The notes under the pieces were generated by a model that had not been told where the DNA came from, searched no databases, and saw only the letters and a list, made by a program, of their open reading frames with translations. Source: CAZYVU01 sp964651435 (GTDB lineage Bacteria > Desulfobacterota > Syntrophorhabdia > Syntrophorhabdales > CAYQXL01). Taken from it: 27,267 nucleotides of DNA. Location: positions 1 through 27,267 of the forward strand of contig CAZYVU010000040.1 in the NCBI GenBank assembly GCA_964651435.1, written 5' to 3'. Of this stretch, positions 22,059 through 27,267 are shown one piece after another (positions within the stretch are counted from its first letter, which is position 1; each line of letters opens with the position of its first letter). A program made the translations under genes and the position numbers.

Positions 22059-22526
22059 TCAGGAGATGTCAAAATTGGACAGGAGCGTCATTCTCGTGGT
22101 CCGGCCCTCCCAGACATAGCGCTCCGCTTGCGGGGAAATCTCGCGCCCTTTTCCGTAACGGCTGAACACCAAGTCCCGAAGAAGAATGAAGTTGTAAAGA
22201 TCCTTCACCCGAAGGGCCACCCGTGCGAGGCGGCCCTTCCAAAACTCGTATTCCACCGCCTCCAGAGTAGCTCCGCCGTACTGCAGCACCTCCGGAAGGC
22301 GCCGATAGACCGCCATCTCCCCCCGCTCCATTGACGGCCGGGCCAAAACCATCCCCTCTACCTCCGCAACCCTGGTGCCCCAGGCAATCCCGCCGTAGCC
22401 ATCCGGCTCCTTGTCAAGGCAGCAGGCCCCGGAAGCTGCGACCACGATGACGAGGAAGGCTGCCGCCCCTGTCCAAAAAGGGAGCGCGAAGCCCCCGTGG
22501 CACCTATCCTTCCTTCTCAACGACAT
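22059..22526 (-). CDS. Exported protein of unknown function (GxxWGT-type), possibly read through at TGA
   Basis: 155 residues to the TGA, or 182 if it is decoded and the frame continues to 21978. The start at 22526 has GGAG four bases upstream and lies inside the end of hpt (23-base overlap); the longer frame to 22589 would be buried in hpt. A hydrophobic segment (about 17-34) ending SGACC suggests a signal peptide, and Cys35 lacks the usual Leu/Val at -3 for a lipoprotein. The mature part YGGIAWGTRVAEVEGM, LEAVEYEFWKGRLARVALRVKD, RDLVFSRYGKG and ERYVWEGRTTRMTLL matches a family of small periplasmic proteins with a WGT opening and no known function. Third gene of the minus-strand operon. Confidence 0.72.
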   Translation of the reverse strand: MSLRRKDRCHGGFALPFWTGAAAFLVIVVAASGACCLDKEPDGYGGIAWGTRVAEVEGMVLARPSMERGEMAVYRRLPEVLQYGGATLEAVEYEFWKGRLARVALRVKDLYNFILLRDLVFSRYGKGREISPQAERYVWEGRTTRMTLLSNFDIS

Positions 22527-23022
22527 AAATCTCCGGCAGGTTCCGATACTGCTCTGCATAGTCGATCCCATAGCCCACCACAAAACCATCGTCGATCCGA
22601 AACCCCACGTAGTCGGGCTCTATCTCGGCAACCCTTCTCTCCTTTTTGTCGAGGAGCGTGCAGATTTTCAACTGCTTCGGCCCCCGCGACCCCAACAGGG
22701 CGGCCACACGGGTCAGCGTTAGGCCCGAATCGACGATGTCCTCGACGATGACCACGTTTTGCCCCTCAATGTCCTCTTCGAGGTCCTTGGTCACCGTCAC
22801 CTCGCCTTTCGATGTCATTCCGGCGCCATAAGATGACACCCGCATGAAGTCAACCCGCGATGCGTTTTTTACGTCGCGGACAAGGTCGGAGGTGAACATA
22901 AAAGACCCCTTCAGGAGGCAGACGAAGATGATCGTCTCCTCGTCAAAATCGGCTTCAATCTCTGCCGCGAGGCGCCGGACGGCCACCTCGATCTCCTCTC
23001 TTGAAAAAAGCAGCTTCAACAT
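22504..23022 (-). CDS. hpt: Hypoxanthine phosphoribosyltransferase
   Basis: 172 residues from ATG 23022, five bases after the upstream stop. The longer frame overlaps that gene and has no motif. Features: IIFVCLLKGSFMFTSDLVR near the N-terminus; the flexible loop VSSYGAGMTSKGEV; the PRPP-binding signature NVVIVEDIVDSGLTLT at 89-104; and the purine-contact segment YVGFRIDDGFVVGYGIDYAEQYRNLPEI. Role: salvages hypoxanthine and guanine to IMP and GMP using PRPP in the cytoplasm. Length is normal. The ribosome-binding site is weak (AACGG), fitting translational coupling with the UPF0173 gene upstream. Confidence 0.95.
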   Translation of the reverse strand: MLKLLFSREEIEVAVRRLAAEIEADFDEETIIFVCLLKGSFMFTSDLVRDVKNASRVDFMRVSSYGAGMTSKGEVTVTKDLEEDIEGQNVVIVEDIVDSGLTLTRVAALLGSRGPKQLKICTLLDKKERRVAEIEPDYVGFRIDDGFVVGYGIDYAEQYRNLPEIYVVEKEG

Positions 23023-23027
23023 GGCCG

Positions 23028-23684
23028 TTACAGCGCATGCCGGAGCACAATAATCTCCGGCGTCTTGGGCAACCCTTCTTTCGTGACCTCGATCTCCGCA
23101 CCCTCGGCAACCCTCACCTGCGATTTCCCCTTCACGAATTCCTCCACCCCGGCGATCGGGAAGTCGCATTTCTCTGTCTTGAAGTGCATGGGCACCGTCA
23201 CCGCAGGCCCCAACGCCCCCATAATCAGCGCCGCTTCTTTCGCGTCTATGGTATAGAAACCGCCTACGGGGATGAGGAGCACATCGGCCCGCCCTATCCT
23301 CCTCAGCGTCTCGGTGCTTAGCGCGTGCCCCAAGTCTCCCAAGTGCACCACCCGCAGTCCGTCCGCCTCCACAACAAAGACAAGGTTCTCTCCCCGCTCC
23401 TTTCCTTCCGACGCGTCGTGAAAGGTCTCTACAGCCCGGACCGTCAGGCCCTCAAGCTCGTATGTGCCCGCGGCCGCCAGCCGCTGGAACTTTCCCCCTA
23501 TGTCATCTGTGTAGTTATGGTCGTCGTGATCGTGGCTCGTCAGAACCACGTCGGCTTCGTCCGTAATCTTCCCGTAGCTCAGCGCGCCCCCAAAGGCACC
23601 GGACCGGTAAGGATCGATAATGATCCTCGTGCCCGTCGCCGTCGTCAGCAGGAATGCCGCATGGCCGTACCACTTGATTTTCAT
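23028..23684 (-). CDS. UPF0173-type metal-dependent hydrolase (metallo-beta-lactamase fold)
   Basis: 218 residues; GAGG precedes the ATG. MKIKWYGHAAFLL is the usual opening with a metal-contact His8; DPYRSGAFGG follows; VLTSHDHDDHNYTDD gives the HxHxDH set His51, His53, Asp55, His56; HLGDLGHAL and VPMHFKTEKCDFPI supply further ligands. Role: a hydrolase of unknown substrate in the cytoplasm. First gene of the five-gene minus-strand operon, starting about 22 bases after the predicted transcription start of the promoter at 23713-23741. Confidence 0.92.
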   Translation of the reverse strand: MKIKWYGHAAFLLTTATGTRIIIDPYRSGAFGGALSYGKITDEADVVLTSHDHDDHNYTDDIGGKFQRLAAAGTYELEGLTVRAVETFHDASEGKERGENLVFVVEADGLRVVHLGDLGHALSTETLRRIGRADVLLIPVGGFYTIDAKEAALIMGALGPAVTVPMHFKTEKCDFPIAGVEEFVKGKSQVRVAEGAEIEVTKEGLPKTPEIIVLRHAL

Positions 23685-23712
23685 GGCGTCCTCACCTCAA
23701 ATTTTTGCTCCA

Positions 23713-23741
23713 ATCATACACTTGGCCGTTATGGCTGTCAA
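23713..23741 (-). promoter_or_regulatory. Near-consensus sigma70 promoter of the UPF0173-hpt operon
   Basis: On the minus strand, TTGACA (23741-23736), 17-base spacer, TATGAT (23718-23713): eleven of twelve consensus bases at ideal spacing. Start expected near 23706, giving a 22-base leader that contains the GAGG site. Confidence 0.82.
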
Positions 23742-23797
23742 GCGCCTACCGGGCCTTGCCTCCGCAACCATCGTGGTACCTGGGCAATGCATCCCGC

Positions 23798-23836
23798 CCC
23801 CCCTCCCCTCTTCCGCCAGGGAAGAGGGGAGGGGGG
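23798..23836. terminator. 17-bp GC-rich hairpin in the divergent intergenic region
   Basis: Left arm 23798-23814 (C-rich, ending TCTTCC) pairs perfectly with right arm 23820-23836 around loop GCCAG. TTCTTTCC follows on the plus strand, which is intrinsic-terminator shaped. No plus-strand gene ends here, since the flanking genes are divergent. It would stop an outward plus-strand transcript starting in the UPF0173 promoter area, or insulate the MBL gene. Confidence 0.6.
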
Positions 23837-23862
23837 TTCTTTCCTGCAGGGAATCATTCAGA

Positions 23863-23891
23863 TTGACTTAAGCCGGCAAAACCGGTAAAAC
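23863..23891 (+). promoter_or_regulatory. Candidate promoter of the MBL hydrolase gene
   Basis: TTGACT (23863-23868), 17-base spacer, TAAAAC (23886-23891). Start near 23898 would give a 76-base leader containing two small hairpins: GCAGAG/CTCTGC at 23903-23921, and GGGGCG/CGCCCC further on. Moderate match. Confidence 0.4.
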
Positions 23892-23973
23892 ATGCCATTC
23901 CTGCAGAGTTGGGGGCTCTGCGGAGAAAAGGGGGCGGCACCCTGTGGCGGCGCCCCGCAGCAAGGGGAGTGAT

Positions 23974-24654
23974 ATGAAGCCCAGAAAGATCACTGAACAC
24001 GTCTACCTCGTGGGGGATTCCGACCTGACGGACCCCAAGGATTGTTCCGTTTACCTCCTGGACCTCGGGGAGCTGGTCCTGATCGACAGCGGTGCAGGCA
24101 CAAGCGTCGGGAAGATCGCCTCCAACATTGAGACGCTGGGGCTCGACCCCGGCAGGCTTTCCTCCATCGTCCTCACCCATTGCCACATCGACCACGTGGG
24201 CGGCGCCGCGCAGTTGAGGCATCTTTATGGGGCCAAGATCATCATGCACACAATAGACGCTGAGATCGTGGAGCGCGGCGATTCCCGCATGACGGCTGCC
24301 TTCTGGTATGGCCTTCAGTTCCCCCCTCTTCCCGTCGACCTGAAGCTCATGCAAGCCGAGGAGCGCTTGACCTTCGGCGACCACGAACTGGTGTGCCTCC
24401 ACACGCCCGGCCATTCACCTGGCTCAATCTCTGCTTATATAGACGCGGGCGGCAAACGCATCCTCTTCGGTCAGGACATCCACGGCCCCTTCCTCAAGGA
24501 GTTCGGCGCCGATATGAAGCAGTGGACGCAATCCATGGAGACCCTTCTTGCCCTTGAAGCCGACATCCTTTGCGAAGGCCACTTTGGTGTCTACGAGCCG
24601 GCGGGCAGGGTCAGGGAGTACATCGAGAGATACCTCGACGAATACGGCGAATGA
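23974..24654 (+). CDS. MBL-fold metallo-hydrolase (glyoxalase II-like)
   Basis: 226 residues from ATG 23974, preceded by AGGGGAG; the frame runs ten codons further up without a ribosome-binding site. Metal ligands in order: SIVLTHCHIDHVGG (His69, His71, Asp73, His74), LHTPGHSPGS (His147), LFGQDIHGP (Asp168) and CEGHFG (His203), the full dinuclear set. The N-terminus ITEHVYLVGDSDLTDPKDCSVYLLD is typical of the glyoxalase II/flavoprotein group. Substrate unknown. It leads a plus-strand pair with the gamma-carbonic-anhydrase-like gene 27 bases downstream. Confidence 0.92.
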   Translation: MKPRKITEHVYLVGDSDLTDPKDCSVYLLDLGELVLIDSGAGTSVGKIASNIETLGLDPGRLSSIVLTHCHIDHVGGAAQLRHLYGAKIIMHTIDAEIVERGDSRMTAAFWYGLQFPPLPVDLKLMQAEERLTFGDHELVCLHTPGHSPGSISAYIDAGGKRILFGQDIHGPFLKEFGADMKQWTQSMETLLALEADILCEGHFGVYEPAGRVREYIERYLDEYGE

Positions 24655-24681
24655 AGCCCGGCCACAGGGGGGGAGAAACAA

Positions 24682-25233
24682 TTGAAGAAGCAGCCGGTCG
24701 ACGCAGAACACCTCATTTCATCCTACGGCAGGTACTCCCCCGCCATTAACAGCCGGGCATTTGTCGATCTCTCCGCCCGTATCATCGGTAATGTGGTTAT
24801 TGATGAAGGGGCAAGCGTCTGGCCCATGTCGGTTCTTCGAGCCGACGCCGAAAGGATTTCCCTCGGCAGGCGCTCCGCCGTCCTTGATCTCTGCCTTGTA
24901 GAGGCGCCGGAAGGCAATCCCGTCATCATAGAGGAGGACTCTCTCATCAGCCACGGCGCCACCATTCACGGAGCCCATGTGGGGCCCGGCGTTCTTGTGG
25001 GCATTCGCGCCGTCGTTCTGGACGGGGCCACCGTCGGGCCGGGCTCAATCATTGGCGCCGCAAGCCTCGTTACGGCCGGCACCGTCATTCCCCCCAACTC
25101 GCTGGCCATGGGGACGCCCGCGCGAATCCTTCGGCAGACGACGCAGGAAGAGCGCACCGGCATCCTTCGCCAGATAGAAGAGTTGGCCGCAAAGGCGGCC
25201 CTGTACGGGGCCGCACAGAAATCAGGTTTTTGA
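24682..25233 (+). CDS. Gamma-carbonic-anhydrase-like left-handed beta-helix protein, lacking one metal His
   Basis: 183 residues starting at TTG 24682 with GGGGAG at normal spacing; no ATG lies near. Hexapeptide repeats run from about 28 to 125 (INSRAFVDLSARIIGNVVIDEGASVWPMSVLRAD, GPGVLVGIRAVVLDGATVGPGSIIGAASLVTAG), then a C-terminal helix. Gamma-CAs bind zinc through three His. Two are present (His91 and His96 in ISHGATIHG), but the one expected in the QDxxxxH segment is Glu74 (VLDLCLVEAPEG), and the usual Gln before Asp is Leu. Arg53 (VLRAD) is kept. Carbonic anhydrase activity is therefore doubtful, and binding of another metal or loss of catalysis is possible. Its stop is 18 bases from the convergent cupin gene. 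Confidence 0.88.
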   Translation: MKKQPVDAEHLISSYGRYSPAINSRAFVDLSARIIGNVVIDEGASVWPMSVLRADAERISLGRRSAVLDLCLVEAPEGNPVIIEEDSLISHGATIHGAHVGPGVLVGIRAVVLDGATVGPGSIIGAASLVTAGTVIPPNSLAMGTPARILRQTTQEERTGILRQIEELAAKAALYGAAQKSGF

Positions 25234-25251
25234 CGAAAGCCTTCGGCCCGC

Positions 25252-25593
25252 CTATTTCGGATAGGCAGCCACAACGACGATGATTGTCTCCTCATCCGTG
25301 TTGTTTATGAGCCGGTGGGGCGAGCCTGCCGGAATCCACGTGGCATCCCACTCGCCCACCTTACGCTCCTCGTCTCCCACCTTCATGAGCCCACCGCCTT
25401 TCACAACGAGGTAAATCTCTTCGACGGGGTCCACGTGCTCTTCGATTGTGTTTCCGGGGGGAAGAATTGCGTAGGCAAGAAACTCGATGGCCTCCATGAA
25501 GCGGCTTGTGAGCACCATGCGAGCGACGGCGCCCCTATGGGCGATATAGGTTGTCTGCAGGACCTCAGGGTCATTAAAATTGTGCACGATCAT
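25252..25593 (-). CDS. Small single-domain cupin protein
   Basis: 113 residues. Cupin motif 1: PPGNTIEEHVDPVEEIYLVVKGGG, with His53 and Glu58/59, where the second His of the usual HxH is Asp55. Motif 2: GEWDATWIPAGSPHRLIN, with His93 and Asn97. A mononuclear metal site with altered ligands is plausible. Function unknown; such small cupins are sensors, isomerases or dioxygenase relatives. The start has GGGAGG about 12 bases upstream, longer than ideal. It follows the glutamine synthetase stop by 39 bases on the same strand, so may be co-transcribed. A 6-bp hairpin, GCCTAT/ATAGGC, covers its stop codon. Confidence 0.87.
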   Translation of the reverse strand: MIVHNFNDPEVLQTTYIAHRGAVARMVLTSRFMEAIEFLAYAILPPGNTIEEHVDPVEEIYLVVKGGGLMKVGDEERKVGEWDATWIPAGSPHRLINNTDEETIIVVVAAYPK

Positions 25594-25632
25594 CAGCTTT
25601 TGTCCCTCCCCGTCTCGCCTTTCCTCTGCATA

Positions 25633-26955
25633 CTACAAGACCGGAAGGTAGGTGTCGACCTCATAGTCCGACACGTGGACCCTGAATTTGTCCCACTCTA
25701 TCTTCTTGTTTTCAATCAGTTTTTCAAAGACATGGTCCCCAAGGGTGTCCTTGATCAGCTTGCTCTTCTCGGCCTCCTCTATAGCCTCGAAAAGGCTGCC
25801 GGGCAACGACGAGATCTTCAGCTCTTTCCTGCGCTGGTTCGTCATTTCGTACACATCCTCCTCCACCGGTGCGGGCAAGGGATATTTATTCTTTATCCCT
25901 TCAATGCCCGCCCGCAACATACAGGCGAAGGCAAGGTAGGGGTTGCAGGCAGGGTCGGGGCTTCGGTACTCGGCCCTTGTCGCCTTTTCCTTGCCCGGTT
26001 TGTAGAGGGGCACCCGGACCAGTGTGGAGCGGTTTCTCCTGGCCCAGGAGATATAGACCGGGGCCTCGTAGCCCGGAACGAGACGCTTGTATGAGTTCAC
26101 CCACTGGCTCGTCGTAAGGGTGATCTCCTTTGCGTGCTTGAGAAGACCCGCAATATACCACTTGGCCACGTCGGAGAGAAAGAACTTGTCCTTTTCGTCG
26201 AAAAAGGCATTCCGCTCTCCCTTAAAAAGCGACTGATGGACATGCATGCCGCTCCCGTTAACACCCGCCATAGGCTTGGGCATAAAGGTGGCGTAGACCC
26301 CGTAATTTCGCGCCACCTCTTTCACGATAATGCGGTAAGTGATGGTGTTGTCGGCCATCCGGAGCGCTTCCGTGTATTTCAAATCGATCTCGTGCTGCGA
26401 CGGGGCAACCTCGTGGTGGCTGTATTCCACCTTAATGCCCATGGCATCCAGCATGAGCACCGTGTCCCGCCTCAGGTCCATGGCCTCGTCCAGCGTCGTC
26501 AGGTCAAAATAGCCGCCCTGGTCAAGGATCTCCGTTCCCCTGTCGGTCTTGAAGTAGAAATACTCCAGTTCGGGCCCCACAAAGAAGCTGTACCCCATGT
26601 CCTTGGCTATCTGCAGGTTTCTCTTGAGCACGTATCTCGGATCACCCTTGTACGGCGTGCCGTCAGGCTCCTGAATATCGCAGATCATCCTCGCGACCCC
26701 CGCTTCATCCTGCGGCCTGTAGGGCAGAATGGCGAACGTCTCCGGGTCGGGAATGGCGATCATATCACTCTCGTCTATCCGCGCAAAGCCCTGTATCGAC
26801 GAGCCGTCAAAACCCATCCCCTCCGAGAGGGCCGCCTCCAGCTCGTCGGCCGTTATGGTAAAGCTCTTGGCAACCCCGAGGATATCGGTAAACCAAAGCT
26901 TGATAAACTTAACGTTTTTGTCACGGACTGTCTTGACCACCTCGGCTTGCGTCAT
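25633..26955 (-). CDS. glnA: Glutamine synthetase, type I
   Basis: 440 residues from ATG 26955 (MTQAEVVKTV), which has AAGGAGG upstream and is the normal family start. The open frame runs 83 codons further up into a transposase remnant and is not part of the enzyme. Features: KLWFTDILGVAKSF; MGFDGSSIQGFA; GPELEYFYF; the metal/substrate region YSHHEVAPSQHEID; NGSGMHVHQSLF; and PGYEAPVYISWARRNRSTLVRVP. The C-terminus SLPGSLFEAIEEAEKSKL and the absence of the adenylylation-type NLYDLP segment fit the GSI-alpha form of about 440 residues. Role: ATP-dependent ammonia assimilation, glutamate to glutamine, as a dodecamer. No nitrogen regulator or PII gene is in the window. Confidence 0.96.
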   Translation of the reverse strand: MTQAEVVKTVRDKNVKFIKLWFTDILGVAKSFTITADELEAALSEGMGFDGSSIQGFARIDESDMIAIPDPETFAILPYRPQDEAGVARMICDIQEPDGTPYKGDPRYVLKRNLQIAKDMGYSFFVGPELEYFYFKTDRGTEILDQGGYFDLTTLDEAMDLRRDTVLMLDAMGIKVEYSHHEVAPSQHEIDLKYTEALRMADNTITYRIIVKEVARNYGVYATFMPKPMAGVNGSGMHVHQSLFKGERNAFFDEKDKFFLSDVAKWYIAGLLKHAKEITLTTSQWVNSYKRLVPGYEAPVYISWARRNRSTLVRVPLYKPGKEKATRAEYRSPDPACNPYLAFACMLRAGIEGIKNKYPLPAPVEEDVYEMTNQRRKELKISSLPGSLFEAIEEAEKSKLIKDTLGDHVFEKLIENKKIEWDKFRVHVSDYEVDTYLPVL

Positions 26956-27021
26956 CTCTCTCGGCCCTCCTTTTTGACCCGCAGACCCTGTTTCCGCCAC
27001 AATAGTTTCGTGGGGTTGCAT

Positions 27022-27051
27022 ATTTTCGCCTATCAGCCGCTCCGCTGTCAA
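27022..27051 (-). promoter_or_regulatory. Candidate glnA promoter
   Basis: Minus strand TTGACA (27051-27046), 18-base spacer, GAAAAT (27027-27022). The -35 is perfect and the -10 matches four of six. It lies between the transposase remnant and glnA, giving a leader of about 60 bases. No sigma54 -24/-12 site was seen. Confidence 0.45.
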
Positions 27052-27084
27052 CAAACAGGGGTCGCCAAACAGCGAGGGGGCGGC

Positions 27085-27204
27085 CACCCGTTCAACGAAC
27101 CCGTCTTTATCCATGTCATCGCGAAAGATCAACCGCCGTTCAATGCCGCGCACGATGATGTGGTGCAGAACTCCTTCCGCATCGAGACGGGCATGACGAG
27201 GCAT
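27085..27204 (-). pseudogene. REP-associated tyrosine transposase (Y1_Tnp/RAYT), N-terminal remnant
   Basis: Forty codons from ATG 27204 read MPRHARLDAEGVLHHIIVRG, then IERRLIFRDD and a segment ending FVERV, the standard opening of this transposase family. After that similarity ends abruptly. The later HUH metal site (NHxHxL) and catalytic Tyr are missing, so it is dead. The remnant is in frame with glnA, giving an artificial 523-codon open frame. The A/T-rich bases 27241-27258 upstream may belong to the element's end. It points to an old insertion or deletion next to the glnA promoter. Confidence 0.85.
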
Positions 27205-27267
27205 AGCTCATCCTATCAGAGCAGGGGGGAGATTATCAAGAGCTATTTAGTTATTTATGGTCGTCCC

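Noticed and set aside
22527..22589. A longer N-terminus for the exported WG-type protein
   Set aside because: It would extend further into hpt, and the signal peptide and GGAG site favour 22526.
25252..25268. Hairpin GCCTAT/ATAGGC at the cupin stop as a terminator
   Set aside because: Only six pairs, inside coding sequence, with no T-run on either strand.
1..27267. CRISPR arrays, a prophage or a multi-gene defence island
   Set aside because: No regularly spaced repeats, integrase, phage structural gene or nuclease cluster was seen; only the hsdM and transposase remnants are mobile or defence related.

Overview
The window is GC-rich and densely packed on both strands. It looks like chromosome from a Gram-negative, probably anaerobic bacterium. 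Evidence for this is exported proteins and a lipobox lipoprotein, a B12-binding radical SAM protein, several two-component genes, a DUF4126 gene, a UPF0173 hydrolase and a REP-associated (Y1/RAYT-type) transposase remnant. The gene repertoire recalls Desulfobacterota or Nitrospirota, but I cannot fix the taxon from sequence alone. Two exact copies of the ParB-binding centromere site parS lie 9 kb apart, so the segment is most likely near the replication origin, although no parA or parB is present here.

Layout, left: a broken 3' piece of a type I methyltransferase gene (hsdM), then minus-strand genes for an exported protein of unknown function, an MFS transporter, a DUF4126 membrane protein and a P2A-type calcium ATPase. 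Middle left, plus strand: plsC, then a three-gene set of retropepsin-like protease, inactive transglutaminase with 7TM domain, and RimK-related ATP-grasp ligase. Next, minus strand: a coupled rhomboid protease, B12/radical SAM and EF-hand operon, with parS in the first codons of the radical SAM gene.

Centre, plus strand: a GalT-like HIT nucleotidyltransferase and glycogen synthase, overlapping a GAF sensor kinase and a single-domain response regulator. A tRNA-Ala(CGC) follows, abutting a membrane sensor kinase. Then comes a lipoprotein gene behind a perfect-consensus sigma70 promoter. The block ends at a 34-bp perfect palindrome whose core is the second parS.

Right: a minus-strand operon (UPF0173 hydrolase, hpt, exported WG-type protein, flavodoxin, isochorismatase-like hydrolase) is driven by a near-consensus promoter. 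Divergent to it are an MBL hydrolase and a gamma-carbonic-anhydrase-like protein, followed on the minus strand by a cupin and glutamine synthetase. The glutamine synthetase reading frame is artificially extended at its 5' side by a transposase remnant.

The most unusual signals are the two parS sites, and an in-frame TGA in the exported WG-type protein. That TGA is followed by 26 codons that look like the protein's own C-terminus and by a hairpin placed like a bacterial SECIS element. I see no defence island, CRISPR array or wholly new multi-gene system.
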